A stretch of 64,000 bases of DNA from Aphanomyces cochlioides (GCA_019828595.1 JAHQRK010000015.1:558001-622000); one strand, 5' to 3'; numbered from the stretch's first letter, positions 20,842 through 33,061 are shown. Program-made: numbers and translations. Notes: generated by a model not told the origin, from the sequence alone.

Positions 20842-21421
20842 CTAATACTTGACCAAAAATATTACGTGGTGTTGCCACTGTATTCTCAAACTTGTCTCTT
20901 CAAGATCCTCAAGACATCGTGAATGTGCGGTCTTGCAAGATGTCACATTTGGCGATTGATTTATGAGAGCCCTATACTCGTTGATGCCGTTTCTTTCGTG
21001 CGATATGACCGTACCATGAATCCAAGACATTTGGCCACTTCAATTTGAGCCTGATTCCTCGCAATTTACTTCAAATGAAGTGGCCAAGTATCGCGGATGT
21101 ACTGAGGATGCCTTCTTCTCAATGTATCGGACGACTAAATAACGATACTTAGTCATATAATAAGCATCCTTCGTCATACCTGTCTTTGGCGTTTGATAGA
21201 CAATGCTGCTGGACAACCTATGAAGAAGATTGATACGATCATCTGTGGCTATATCGTACTCCATCCACTGTTGAGAAATTTGGCCATAAGATGATGACCG
21301 CCAAGCGCATACAAAATGGTAGAATCCAGGTTGAATGACTTCCAATTCGAGAGCCCGGAACAGTCCACTCAAACTTCGATGCAATTACAAGACTTCCTTG
21401 ACCTGCCACGACCACGAGCAC
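20842..21421 (-). other. Accessory ORF region of Crypton unit, right arm
   Basis: Mirror of 15404-15983. The frame at 21040-21384 differs from its left-arm partner by one residue (ELEVIQ versus ELEAIQ). Not recognised; see the left-arm entry. Confidence 0.4.
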
Positions 21422-21631
21422 AGCACCGAGAGTCAGCTCATTTCGTGTGCCTCTAAAAAGATATAGAATATGTATTTTTAGGGTGTTTCGTTGGTGTTTC
21501 GTGAACCCCCGAATAACATGAAATATATTGGGTATTTACAGTTGTAGGGAATTATATTGGTCAAAAGGCGAAAAATGATTCAATTGCTTGAAATATATCG
21601 AAAATTTTCTGAAATTAACCGCAAAAAGGTG

Positions 21632-23034
21632 TACTACTCTGGTCCGCATTATGAGCAACATTTGGATTACACAGTATTTGACACATTTGTTTTTTGTATA
21701 CTTCATTTGTGACACTGGGCACTACAGTCATCCTCGAGTTTAATCCCAACGACTTTAGTCACCACCGATGATCTCTAATTCATTATAGTCATACAAATTT
21801 GTTGATTAAATTTCTTGACCAATCAGAGTAGAGATACTGCGTTCTCCACATTCCACATTCCAGCATCCATCAAGAATCAACAGCCTCTCAAGTCGAAGTG
21901 CTTGGCCCTTCGCAACAAGGGACTGACAAGTGCCCCAATGAAGACAAGTTATCGATTCTGCTTCTTCAAGTGTCCAGGTATCTACTACAAGGACGTTCGT
22001 TTTCATTAGTGACTGATTGTTGATTTTGCGTCGAGACTGACAATCCTCTCTTGGTCGACGATGCCACGTTGTTTCTCCATTGACGCGTTTGGGCAATGTA
22101 TGTTTCATATGGAAAATGCTGTCGGGTCAAGACTAGCCCAGCCATTTTACTCATACGCAACAGCTCACTCAAGATATTGACCTCAATGCCATAACAAATC
22201 GAGCGTATATCAAGCAAGCGATAAAACAAGTTGATTCAACCATGAACAGTAAGAATTAACAATGACTATATTAATATAGCTATAGCAAAGAAGCATATCA
22301 ATACACACTGAGCTTAAAGCATTGATCGAAACATTGCGAGTCCCACCGATTGAATTCATTTAAATCACGCGGTAACTGGTAGTGAGTGGAGGAGCTCGAA
22401 TGATTTGAAATAACTCTGCTGATTGGCTCATTTGCCCTCGAGAGTCTCCTATTGGGCCAAATGGCTCCCTGGCGACGAATTTAGTCGCCAGTGGTACTCG
22501 GGGATAATACCCAGGGATGACCTGTATTTAGTGCCAACGTAGTTGATGAGAGCAAGATTGTCGTCAATAGCTGGTTGTTGGAGCTGTTAAGAGGTCTATT
22601 TAGCTTCACATAGACGGTATACAACCCGTAGATCTGACAGGGTTCCTGTCTGATGATTAAATAGAGCTTGAGAAACTCAAACCTTACCATTTAACAGCGT
22701 TTGTGCTGTGATGAACGTATTGTGTTTCCGAGCGGCAATTCTAGCTAGACCACAATGTAGTACAAAGTGTGTTTTACTTAATTACTCTCTCTCATAAGTC
22801 TAAGCTTCGTCTATTTGATGGCGCACATCATAATCTACTGGTCGTCAAATTTTTGGAATTTTTACACTTCTGTCATTTCACAACCAGAACTCCGTTTGAA
22901 GATCAAAAAGTGTCCAATCAAAGCTCTTTTTCTGCTCTGTTTTATAAACCAATCAGCATCGATTTTACTGTAGAAACAGCCTTAATCCACCAATTATACC
23001 CCAAATGTTGCTGATATTATGGACCAGAGTAGTA
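21632..23034. mobile_element. 1.4-kb non-autonomous TIR element with TA ends
   Basis: Imperfect 34-bp terminal inverted repeats lie at 21632-21665 and 23001-23034 (about 30 of 34 positions match; they start TACTACTCTGGTCC and end AGCAACATTTGG). The outermost TA on each side is consistent with a TA target duplication. The interior has only short broken frames on the minus strand (21806-22229, 22481-22690) without a transposase motif I can recognise. The left end coincides exactly with the end of palindrome homology. The right end interrupts a minus-strand reading frame. Confidence 0.65.
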
Positions 23035-23354
23035 GTCTCTTTTACAATATTGCAATGGTTTTGATGAGCTTCCAATCTCTGCTGCCGAGAGATGCCTGCG
23101 AGTTGGACAGAGGAGCTACTGAGCGTCACTCGTTCAGTTTGAAACCCATGCATTGCAAGGCGCTGGTAAAGAAACCTACAGGATGAACCACTCCCTGGAT
23201 GCATAACGTTAGAACTTACCATAGCACAACATCCAGAGGACATTTTTTGGATATGTGAGCGTGAGATAGAAAACTCCTGCTTCTGTCTAGCATATTGCTG
23301 CAACGGAGAAAGCTTGACAAAGTTGTGGGGATGTGCGCTAAGTGAAGAGAGCAT
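23035..23354 (-). pseudogene. Truncated host gene cut by the TIR element
   Basis: A minus-strand frame starts at ATG near 23352-23354 (MLSSLSAHPHNFVKLSPLQQ). It runs through SRSHIQKMSSGCCAM and, directly or across a possible 45-bp GT-AG intron, FLYQRLAMHGFQTERVTL and QQRLEAHQNHCNIVKE. Codon use looks like real coding sequence. It is cut exactly at the inverted repeat at 23034, beyond which the frame continues only through element sequence. No family is recognised and the other half is not seen in the window. Confidence 0.45.
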
Positions 23355-23453
23355 TGCAAGTTGACTTTCCTTTGGACATTACGATAAACCCCTTCAACCC
23401 CTAAACTTCTAAACCTCTACACCCCTTCGACAGTTCGTTTTCAATTTTTCCCG

Positions 23454-24095
23454 ATGCTCGTCCTTCCAAGCATGATGTCTCTGGTGGCAGCCACCGCTGC
23501 AATGAAGCAGGATATTCTCTCCAACATACTCGCTGGCATCCCTTTGTGTAAAGATTCGAGCACGCTGCATATGCAGTATGCCAAGCCCGTCATTGATGGA
23601 AAATACTTGTCGAAAGAGCTGGTGAGTGGTCATTTGGGGAGGCAACAAGTGCTCATCAGTGTCTAGGCGGAGCATGCACCACAATACACGATCGAAGGCG
23701 ACTCTTCAAAGTGGTACTCGATCGTGATGATCGATGTAGATGCGCCGAATCCTGCCAACCCAACATCGTCGCCTTACTTACACTACATTCTTGAGAATAT
23801 CAAGGCGGATGATCCTGCGCATTTTGACGTCATCGAAGACTACGCCGCCGTGACACCTCCTGAAGGTACATACACCCCCAACAGCATCAACGGAATCCAA
23901 TCGTTTCTAGGAAAGCATCGCTACGTGAGTTTGTTGTTGGAACAACGGGGCAACATCGCTCCGAGTGGCCCTCTTACCTCGTCGCGACGAGGTTTCGACG
24001 TCCTCGGATACGTCCGCGACAAGGACGTTTGCATTGCCGATTCAATTACCTTTATTTCGTCACCTTCGCGCCGTCATGAACGGCACACTCCATAA
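23454..24095 (+). CDS. Phosphatidylethanolamine-binding protein (PEBP) family
   Basis: Two exons, ATG 23454, intron 23622-23666, stop 24093-24095. PEBP signatures are present: YTIEGDSSKWYSIVMIDVDAPNP (D-x-D-x-P ligand-site strand), SPYLHYILENI (H-W-L-V-N-I equivalent) and GKHRYVSLLLEQ (G-x-H-R-Y/F). The C-terminal part GFDVLGYVRDKDV corresponds to the R-F-x-V-R-x-F region but is shorter and diverges afterwards, so the last 20 residues may belong to an unrecognised frame or exon. PEBPs are small cytosolic proteins that bind anionic groups and modulate kinase and membrane signalling. Confidence 0.78.
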
Positions 24096-24269
24096 TGTCG
24101 TCGTCAATTGCACTGCATAACCCCTTCAACCCTCATTTTAAACCCCTTAACCCCAAAAACCTTCAAAATTTGATTTTATTAAGTTTATAAAGTATGAATT
24201 TTGACAATACATAATAGATCGCAGTTTGAGCAATTTCGTCACTTTGGATCAAGAACGGCAACGAAGAGA

Positions 24270-26681
24270 ATGCCATCGACGTTGCTCCAATTCCAGCCTT
24301 TCTCGAGCTCCCCGCACGTATCATTCTTCCAAAAGCTAGCCCAGTTGAAGCTTGATACGTATCAACTAAATGATGCGTCCCAGGTACACTCCCACAACTC
24401 GTTTTGGAGAAACAGGACACAACTATGTAGGACATTACGGGTTTCTTTGAGTTGAACGCGCATCCAGACGTACCGCCTCGCTTTGTCGTTGACGAGACGT
24501 CGTTTGGTTTTGATTCAGCGTCGTCCCCAAATCGTGCCAAGCATGAGTGGCGCGTGCCAGGCGTGCTTGTCAATACGAATACGTTGGAAGATTTCAAAAA
24601 TTTAGACAAGGTGAAGCTTCTTGATGAAGCTAAGGAACGGATCCACAACGCCATTCAGTCTTCCAACCCAGTGGGGTTGCATTCCTTTGTCCTATGTACA
24701 TTTGCCGACCTGAAAAGCCATACGTACTGGTACCGATTTGCATTTCCTGCTGTTGTGCCATCCTCGCCATACAAACTTGAGTACACTCTGCTACCTCTGA
24801 ACGCGCTCATTCCCATTTAGAGAGGACTCTTGGAGTCCAGTTCAAACGCAATTCACACCAGCGCAGCAAGTATCGCTTGTTAACCAATTGATCCAATTGC
24901 GTCAGGCATCTGGGGAGACGACATTGTCGAATTTCCCCCTTTCTTTTCTCTTTGATCAATCTACAGCAACTGTCCATCCTCTGGACAAGATTCAAGAGCT
25001 CTCTCTCGAGTCTCTTGTCTTTGGATTTGTCGATCCAAGCGCCTTGCCTACGCATCCTGGTTGGCCGCTTCGCAACTTTCTCAATTGGATTGCCCACCAT
25101 TGTCCCTCCCTCGTACGTGGTTGAGAAAATCGTTCCTCACTTAGTATGTCTCGTAGACTACTGCTCGTGTGCTCGTTTTCCGTGACGCGTTGCATCATTT
25201 ATCTCTTGTGGATGGCGAATTTGTCTGTCGATCATCGTTTTTGGCTACAGTCCAACTCGTGCCTTATGATATTGCAACCTCCAAGGCCGTCGGATGGGAG
25301 CTGAATCTCCAAGGAAAAATGGGACCACGTCAGATGCAACTTGCCAATTTGTTGGATCCACTGCAATTGGCAAAAACCTCTGTCGATCTTAACTTGAAGC
25401 TGATGCGTTGGCGACAATTGCCGCAACTCGACCTGGAAAAGATTGGTGAGACAAAATGCTTGCTTCTGGGTGCAGGAACATTGGGCTGTCATTTCGCGAG
25501 AAATTTACTCGCTTGGGGGTTTCGTTCGCTGACTTTGGTTGATTATGGTAAAGTAAGCCATTCAAATCCAGTGCGACAGCCTCTGTACGAGTATGGCAAC
25601 GTTGGTGAATGGAAAGCTCCTGCTGCTGCAGCAGCTCTGAAGGTATAACTCGATGCATCATCATTGGTGAGCTCAGCGATTTTAGCGCATTTATCCTCTT
25701 GTTGAATGTGAAGGTCATGTTTTGTCAATTCCAATGGCTGGTCATGCTTTAAGCAGCCCTCAAGCTCTTGAGGTGTGTAAATCATATCCGTCTTATATTA
25801 AGACTTGTACTGCAGGAAACGAAAAAGGCTTATGAAGCACTGGAAAATTTGATTTTGAGTCATGATGTTATCTTCCTTGGCACTGACTCTCGAGAAAGTC
25901 GATGGCTTCCAACAGTTATTGCTGCTGCTCATGAAAAACTGGTAATCAACTCCGCATTGGGTACGCCAAGCCCTTGTTTCAGTTGGTTTCTGATAGAAAC
26001 ATTAGGTTTTGATACGTACTTGGTCATGCGGCATGGTCTTCCAGTACATTATCACTCTGCCACAGCAGTTCTCATTGAAATCGTAGAATTTGGTGGACTT
26101 GGGCTGCTATTTCTGCAACGACATTGTCAGTCCTGGCGATTCCCTCACTGATCGAACGCTCGATCAAATGTGCACTGTGACACGACCTGGCGGCGCCGCG
26201 GTGGCAGGTATGCCCAGCTTTGATTAGCCTATCGAAAAGCAGTGAATAGGGGCAACGGCGGTTGAATTGTTGGTTTGCCTTCTACATCACGCTCAAGGCA
26301 AAGCTGCACCGGTGACGGCCGAAACAAATGAATTGAGTGTCGCGCCGCATCAAATTCGGGGATTTCTCAATTCATTTTCTCAAGTAGGATCGTATTTCGA
26401 TCCTTCCATTCATATCTGATTGACTAGATTCTGGTACAAGGACCAATGTTTCCTCAATGTACAGCCTGCAGCGCCCCTGTTTTGTCGGCTTATCGCAACG
26501 ACGGGTGGGAGATGTTTGTCCAAGTGTGCAACTCGAAAACATACCTCCAAGGTGCCTATTTCCGCTTCTTCCCAGTATTTATTCCAACGTAGAATTGACG
26601 GGACTCGCTGCTCTTGCGAAACAAGCTGAGGATTTATCCTTTGACGATGACATTGACGACGATGAGGATAGTTTATTGTAA
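24270..26681 (+). CDS. ATG7: ATG7, E1-like autophagy activating enzyme
   Basis: About eight exons (introns near 24384-24428, 24780-24820, 25114-25158, 25645-25686, 25773-25817, 25964-26006 and others) read from [17 protein letters not shown] to stop 26679-26681. The N-terminal ATG7 domain shows [18 protein letters not shown] and [18 protein letters not shown]. The adenylation domain shows [19 protein letters not shown] (nucleotide loop), [18 protein letters not shown] and [12 protein letters not shown]. The catalytic cysteine lies in [10 protein letters not shown], followed by [16 protein letters not shown]7 activates ATG8 and ATG12 by adenylation and thioester formation and passes them to ATG3 and ATG10. 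The acidic C-terminus ([10 protein letters not shown]) is usual. All key motifs are intact. Confidence 0.92.
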
Positions 26682-26797
26682 ACCAAAACTGAAGAAGTCT
26701 TTCTCATGAAGCAGCTCTGCACATCTTGCACTAGCTCTTCCTTCCATGTCGAAAAAAACAAAAAATCAACTTTCGTCTTGAAAATGGGGAAAAAGAG

Positions 26798-26870
26798 TAC
26801 ACGACGCGGGACTCGAACCCGCAACCCCCAGATTCGAAGTCTGATACGCTATCCATTGCGCCAGCCGTGC
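26798..26870 (-). tRNA. tRNA-Arg (anticodon TCG)
   Basis: The minus strand folds as a 73-nt tRNA. The acceptor GCACGGC pairs with GTCGTGT using G-T wobbles, the D arm is GGCGCAATGGATAGC, and the anticodon stem TCAGA/TCTGG encloses loop CTTCGAA. The T arm is GCGGGTTCGAGTCCCGC and the discriminator is A. The anticodon TCG reads CGA (Arg). No intron. A run of five T follows the 3' end (26790-26794 on the plus strand as A), a standard RNA polymerase III terminator. Confidence 0.93.
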
Positions 26871-27204
26871 TTGTTAGGTTTATGGGTATAAATTATTTAT
26901 ATTTCCTGGATTTATTTTCTCTGAATAATTTGCTCGATCTCTCCGCGAGACGTCATCATTTTAAGACCAGAAACGCGGACGACTTCGCGATAGCATCGAC
27001 AAAAGCAAGTCGACAGGATATAGAATATTTTCAATAAATGGGAAGGACATTCGACATTAAGTAGGATATTTCCTACTGTGGGTGTTATGAATTTATACTG
27101 GAGAGTCTATTAGGAATTCGGAAAATTCCTACGATCTCTCCCATAACTGGCTTGTCAGTGCATGGTCAAGTCACTCAACATATTACTTGCAAACGACCTC
27201 CATC
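26871..27204. other. Intergenic AT-rich stretch
   Basis: No coding frame, repeat or promoter word recognised, apart from the short inverted pair AGGATATTTCCTAC / GGAAAATTCCTAC near 27062 and 27119. Confidence 0.4.
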
Positions 27205-28136
<932 letters not shown>

Positions 28137-28718
28137 ATGCACATAGCTATATATCGATGCTGGACGAGTCTTTTCAAACCATGAAGTACACAAAGTTCTA
28201 TCCAGACACCGAATCCACATACTAGAAATCTTGCGATCAATCCATTCAAGTTGTCGATCGCGAGAAGCGACTGACACTTTGTATTCGCTCAAAACGATAC
28301 AAACATTGGTTGGAGGATAAAGCCAAGTCTTCCACGAGTGAAAACAATCGAGTGTGTGGGAACCATCCAGAATGTCAGGCTCGCTAGTTGGTGCTTGGTC
28401 AATCATTGAAATATTTGGGGGGAACTATCATGATTATAATGCATGTGATCTAACCATTGAGCTATAGTAGCGAAAGAGAGCATAACTAGCATGCAAATTG
28501 GTGGAGATGACGAGGACATGCATCTTTCGTCTGGAGGATCCTTGCGCTGTTTGGTCTAAATACTTAACCTTTTAAAATCTATACATTCAAATATAAATAT
28601 TCAAAGTGATATCAAATACTCTATAATTTTATACTATATTAAATTTTGGGGCCTCGTTCGAGCGGGTCATTGGAATGGGACAAAGCCGTTTGCCCCAGTG
28701 AGAATCAATTCAAAAATC
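28137..28718. other. Intergenic with 5'-half tRNA-like remnant
   Basis: No gene recognised. On the minus strand 28423-28470 reads like the 5' half of a tRNA (CTATAGCTCAATGGTTAGATCA, an A-box/D-arm, then an anticodon-like hairpin CATG..CATG), but no T arm or 3' acceptor follows. The rest is AT-rich. Confidence 0.4.
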
Positions 28719-29702
28719 ATGGCAGACGACGAGTCAAGGAAACGAGAGCGAATTGTGGCCTTCTACGAGAAATACAACCCGGAGAACGTCAAGAACATGT
28801 ACGTTAGATCACTCTCACTGCCATCGACTGATTGAATGATGAAGCCCTGAAATTTTGCGCGTTTTTGCCGGTCGTGAAGAAGTCCTTTGTGCAAAATTGC
28901 ACAAAAAGTATGGTTGTCATCCCGACATTCTGCCTGGCCCAGTACAAATCACATGCTCAGGGCTTGATCTCTCACATGAAGGACTACTAGACGACTACTG
29001 ACGCGTTCGATATCACCTACCGCCCTGTAGCAGCTCCATCATCGACGCAAGATCCGCTTGATTTCCGAAGTGCAGCCTTCAACGCACAATTTGCATTGAA
29101 GGAGAAACGTCTTGCGCATGTCCAGCCTCTGGACAATTTGTACAAGTGTCGCACATTGGTATAGACTTCATTTAGCTCACGATAGAAATTGTCTTGTGCT
29201 GTAGCTCCCAAGTCACGATCCGAACCATATTCAGACTCGAGCTCCACAGGAAAAAAAGGTGAAAAAGCCAGCAGAAGACCGTGTCGTGCCAAAGAAACCT
29301 CCAGTTCTGCATGCTATCGCAGGTGCTTCTTGCATTATGCATAATGTGCTCATCATTGGATTAGACTTGTATGAAACTGGGCCACTGAGTCTCCTTCGAG
29401 CTTGCCTACTCGCCAAGGCGAAGGTGGTTGTTGTTGTCCGACGCATTGCGAGCATTCGGGGGACATGCACTGGTTACTTGATGGGCTTTGACAAACACAT
29501 GAACCTCGTCCTCTTGGATGTGACCGAGCGGTACGTTCCGTTGCATTGTGTCAACGACGAACGAGGCAGCGACACTGGGATTGCAAAATGGAGGAGTCAT
29601 CCCTTGACAGTAACACGCTATGCCAAGCAATTGCTCATTCGAGGCGACAACATTGTATTAGTCTACCCGACAAATCCACTGCCACGTAATGATTTAAAGT
29701 GA
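28719..29702 (+). CDS. Lsm11-like Sm-fold protein
   Basis: Five exons from MADDESRKRERIVAFYEKYN to stop 29700-29702. The N-terminus (FYEKYNPENVKNIPEILRVF then LHKKYGCHPD) is a short helical module. The middle exon (DPLDFRSAAFNAQFALKEKR) resembles the segment before the Sm domain in Lsm11. The C-terminus is an Sm fold: Sm1 with KVVVVVRRIASIRGTCTGYL, GFDKHMNLVLLDVTER, and Sm2 LLIRGDNIVLV. RGTCTGYL-x-FDKHMN matches the Lsm11 style (U7 snRNP, histone pre-mRNA 3'-end processing) better than core Sm proteins. U7 function in this lineage is inference. A generic Lsm-domain protein is the alternative. The 3' end overlaps the MATE gene by 9 bp. Confidence 0.65.
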
Positions 29703-31411
29703 CATATCCCCTTGTTTCGCGACAAACGGATCGGGTGAGACCAAATGTGAGCTAGCCTCACGCGCCATTTGCACCCAATCGGCCGTGGCGAGCCAGTAGA
29801 TGCCGTAGATAGCACAGATGAGGTAGCCCAAAGAGACGCCAATCCAAATACCCAAGATACCCCACTCGTTATGAGAAGCGAGGATCCATCCAAATGGTAC
29901 ACCAACGAGTAGAATCGCCAATGCATTCCACAGAGCTCCTTGATGGGGCTTGGCACTTCCACGAAAAATGCCAAGTGTGACCATCCACAGGGCAAAGACG
30001 ATTTGGAATGGAGAGTTTACGGCCATAAGCTGCGACGTCAATCTATATCCCAAGTCATGAATTATTCCAAAGAACCGCTTGTGCACCTCAAGGTTGCAGG
30101 ATCGCTCGTATACGCATGGGGATAAATGTTGGCAAACAAGAACATGAGAATCGACGTGAAGATTGCCCAGGTACAGGAGAGGGCGACAGTTTGAATCGCC
30201 GCAACTTTGGCGCGTGACGGATCATTCGCACCCAATGCATTCCCAACACGAACAGAACTACAACAAACTTGTAACGAGAGCTGTAATATGAGCATAGGTA
30301 CCTCGCAACACCTAAGCCCATGTAGACCATGAAGAAGACTTGACGGAATCCCATAAAGATGTTGTTGGACGCAATAGCGAGGTTTGCATTTGGCAACAGT
30401 CCAGCCAAGATGGAAGTTAAGGCAACGGACGCAAATTCAGACACAAACATGACCCACCCAAATGCACTGCACGGTTTTAATCACACGATATATAAGGAAG
30501 GCATGCAATACCTCAAGAAGACGAACGAGGGCAAGTGCTGAATCGCGGCTTGCAAATGCCACTCGTGGATCCAAGTCGTGTTGGTAGATTGCAAAACAAA
30601 ATACAGCGATATAACAAAGTAGACAAAAGTGACGGCGATAAACGAATATGCTGCACCAAGATAGCCCTAGATGAATGCATTTCCTCAGTCGATGGTGTGG
30701 GTAATGATGCTCACCAAAGATGTATGGTACATGAGGACATAGGCAACGACCAAATTGACTAGGTTGGCATAAACACCACTATAGACAGCGGGCATGACGA
30801 CATTTTGACTTTGCAAAATGCGCTTGAAGATCTCATAGCCAAAGCAAAAGGGCATGCCGAAAAACATGATCCACAACAACTGACCAGCGACTTGGGCCAC
30901 CTGCAGATGTCATCAATACGCTGCAATTATTGATCTTCACGTACCAGTGGATTTTGACCCAACAAGAGCAATATATCAGTTGCAAAGAAGCACATCAAGA
31001 AGATAGGGATCATCATGACTGCACTACTGAGAACGGACGTTTGCAGCAATACGATAATTTCGTTCTTCGCTCCACGTCCATGGGCGTGGGAGCACATCGC
31101 ATCCAATGCCGTACCAACTCCAATCGCAATACTGTACAGAAACAAAGCGTAAAAGAGATACGAGAGTCCGTTTGCTGCAAGGAGAAGCTGCACTTGTGTG
31201 GCTTCATTGCTCAAATGTCCTGTGTACATGCCATTGATGCTGTTTTGGAAATACTCGAGAATCGCCGTGGCCACCTAATTTCAATATCAGACAAAAAGAT
31301 GCACGAATACTCAACCAGAGGGAGAGAGATAGAAAGCACGCGCTGCAACTCGTCTTTAGCTAGCGCACTCTTTGAGTACTTCGCCAAGAGCGGTGCATCT
31401 TCGTCGGACAT
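29694..31411 (-). CDS. MATE-family multidrug/toxin exporter
   Basis: Multi-exon minus-strand gene, ATG 31409-31411, stop 29694-29696. MATE signatures in order are LSISLPLVEYSCIF (TM1), NGMYTGHLSNEATQ (loop and TM2), IAIGVGTALDAMCSHAHGRG (the conserved D-x-x-C-Q-A-x-G equivalent), LLLLGQNP, GYEIFKRILQSQNVVMP, SSVRVGNALGANDPSRAK (second-half repeat of the same motif) and FRGSAKPHQGALWNA. About twelve membrane spans are expected. MATE pumps export organic cations using Na+ or H+ gradients from the plasma or vacuolar membrane. The short acidic N-terminus (MSDEDAPLL) may hold a dileucine sorting signal. The promoter has a dense CCGGAT cluster 20-100 bp upstream. Confidence 0.88.
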
Positions 31412-31433
31412 CCTGAAATGACACTAAATCAGA

Positions 31434-31515
31434 TTTATCCGGACGATCCCAATCAAAATATCCGGATAACAATTATATCCGGATCAGAACCGGATAATCC
31501 TGATTGTCCGGATAT
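31434..31515. promoter_or_regulatory. Cluster of TATCCGGATA-type sites upstream of MATE gene
   Basis: Within about 80 bp there are five copies or near-copies: TTATCCGGAC (about 31435-31444), TATCCGGATA (31459-31468), TATCCGGATC (about 31475), ACCGGATAA (about 31489) and TGTCCGGATA (about 31505). This is the densest cluster in the window, directly before the ATG at 31411 (minus). Confidence 0.6.
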
Positions 31516-31762
31516 GATGTGTTTAGATCATTTTCAAATTTGTGTGGCAAACGGGAGATGAAGAAACACGAGAATGGGAAATGGACCGTGGTGTGGACGT
31601 CAGGAAGATGCATATGACAGGATGCTCGTAGCTTCGAAAGGAGTCAGATCACCAGCCGTTTTGGCGAGCGACTGCAATGGTGCAGGTTCTCTAGAATCTT
31701 GATGATCTCGCAACAGTACGCGTGTTCATTGTAAGAGAGAACCGAAAGAGCTCAAATATGAA

Positions 31763-33061
31763 ATGGCGGCTTTGACAAAGACTCCTTCAAAGACCCGCAA
31801 AGGCTATTTGTACAGCGTCCACGTTGAAAATGACGCGAACTGGACCATTCATGCGAAAGTGCCAAGGTTGCAGCTTTTCACACCTTGCAGCATCATTTCG
31901 AATGGCGAATATTGACAGTCAACATGCGAGCCGCGTCTGCCAGTTGATCGTACATCTGGCGGCGGCTCTACGCGTGTGCATTTGCCTGTGATTGAGGGTA
32001 GCTTGTCGTGTGTGTTTTCGTTTGCGACGTTCATGCCACACCATTGCAAGACCAATTCCATCTTTAGTAATCCGATCCCTTCACTATTTGTCTCCTTGAA
32101 TTCTAGTTCGCCAACATTGTAGGTCATTCGCGATTGTGCTCCTCAAGGCAACGCTCGATCAGCTCCACAACCTTGTCAAGTCGAAGCGCCTCTAAAGAAA
32201 GCTAGCCACTCGCGTTTCATGAAGGTAATGCCGTCCTTCCCGATTTGTCATCGTTCCACACTCATGACGGTCTATCTAGTTTGTGACTCGCGCTCTTTTA
32301 AATTTGCTCAAACACGTGGCTGCCTCTTGGTTTTACCTTTCGCCAGAACTACAAGTCGACTGGAATCTTCACAAGTCTCACGCAAAAAGGCGAGGTGCAC
32401 ACAGGTCTCAACAATGAAATCCTCCTGCGTCCCCGGACCAGTAATGATGTCGGATACATTGCTGAACTTCCTTGCGATCTCAATAGCTTATTCCACAAGA
32501 TCTTGAAGCGCTCTAGCACGGACAATCCCAAGTCTTCCAAGCATTGTCTGACCACTGTCAATGTTCGTATTGAGACATCAGCGTCAAGCGATGTTGCGAG
32601 ACCACGTCGTCTTTGACATGATTGGATCTCAATGGTCCCTTTCCCAATGCTCGTTCATTTCCTTTGCTTATTCCAGCCAAGGCGAAGAGTCTCTCAGATG
32701 CAGAGATATGCGGCAAGAAGCTCTTCATGCTGCGCGTGGACAGCGTGGCGCAATCCGAATTTCAAGTTGAAGTCGTTCATTTCGTATCCTTGGATCGCTT
32801 TTTTGTCGCCCAGACGATGCACCTACAAGTCCGAGCAGGAGAAGCCAGAGAGTCTTCAAAGATAAACCTCTGCAGAGTTCCATGGCGAAAAGATTGCAAG
32901 ATCCTCTCTCGCGTGTACCATATTCAACATACCGAACGTTCTTGCAATCCATGTGGTGCATTGTCGTCCACACCAAGAATTCGGAAAAAGATGCAAAGTG
33001 CACTGACGCCAAAACCATGGACGAGACAATCGCAAATCTCTCCAACGCTGCCTTGAATTGA
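31763..33061 (+). CDS. Unresolved multi-exon hypothetical gene
   Basis: Coding-like pieces on the plus strand can be followed: MAALTKTPSKTRKGYLYSVH at 31763; TRVHLPVIEGSLSCVFSFAT near 31980; TGLNNEILLRPRTSNDVGYI near 32405; SLSDAEICGKKLFMLRVDS near 32690; and DPLSRVPYSTYRTFLQSMW with stop at 33059-33061. Splice sites between them are not all convincing and no family is recognised. The short conserved-looking blocks and lack of long open frames fit several small introns. It may be one gene or two. Confidence 0.35.

Larger units (their letters stand above)
14731..21633. repeat. 6.9-kb near-perfect palindrome with two head-to-head Crypton units
   Basis: Sequence on the two sides is reverse-complementary. 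Inside the arms, paired positions sum to 36825: for example 15795-15983 mirrors 20842-21030, 16096-16317 mirrors 20508-20729, and 17947-18381 mirrors 18444-18878. Outer ends match down to 14731 and 21633. The arms differ by a 469-bp block present only on the left (14837-15305), an 8-bp indel near 14820/21540, a one-base change at about 14777, an Ala/Val change in the ORF at 15441/21384, and about 10 bp at the centre. Each arm holds one Crypton recombinase gene pointing outward. The small differences argue against a trivial hairpin-read artefact, but merging of two alleles in assembly is not excluded. Confidence 0.9.

Noticed and set aside
14731..21633. Palindrome as a pure hairpin-read sequencing artefact
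   Set aside because: The arms differ by a 469-bp block, an 8-bp indel, substitutions and a central deletion. An allele-merge artefact is still possible and is stated as such.
28423..28470. Complete tRNA gene
   Set aside because: No T arm or 3' acceptor can be paired.
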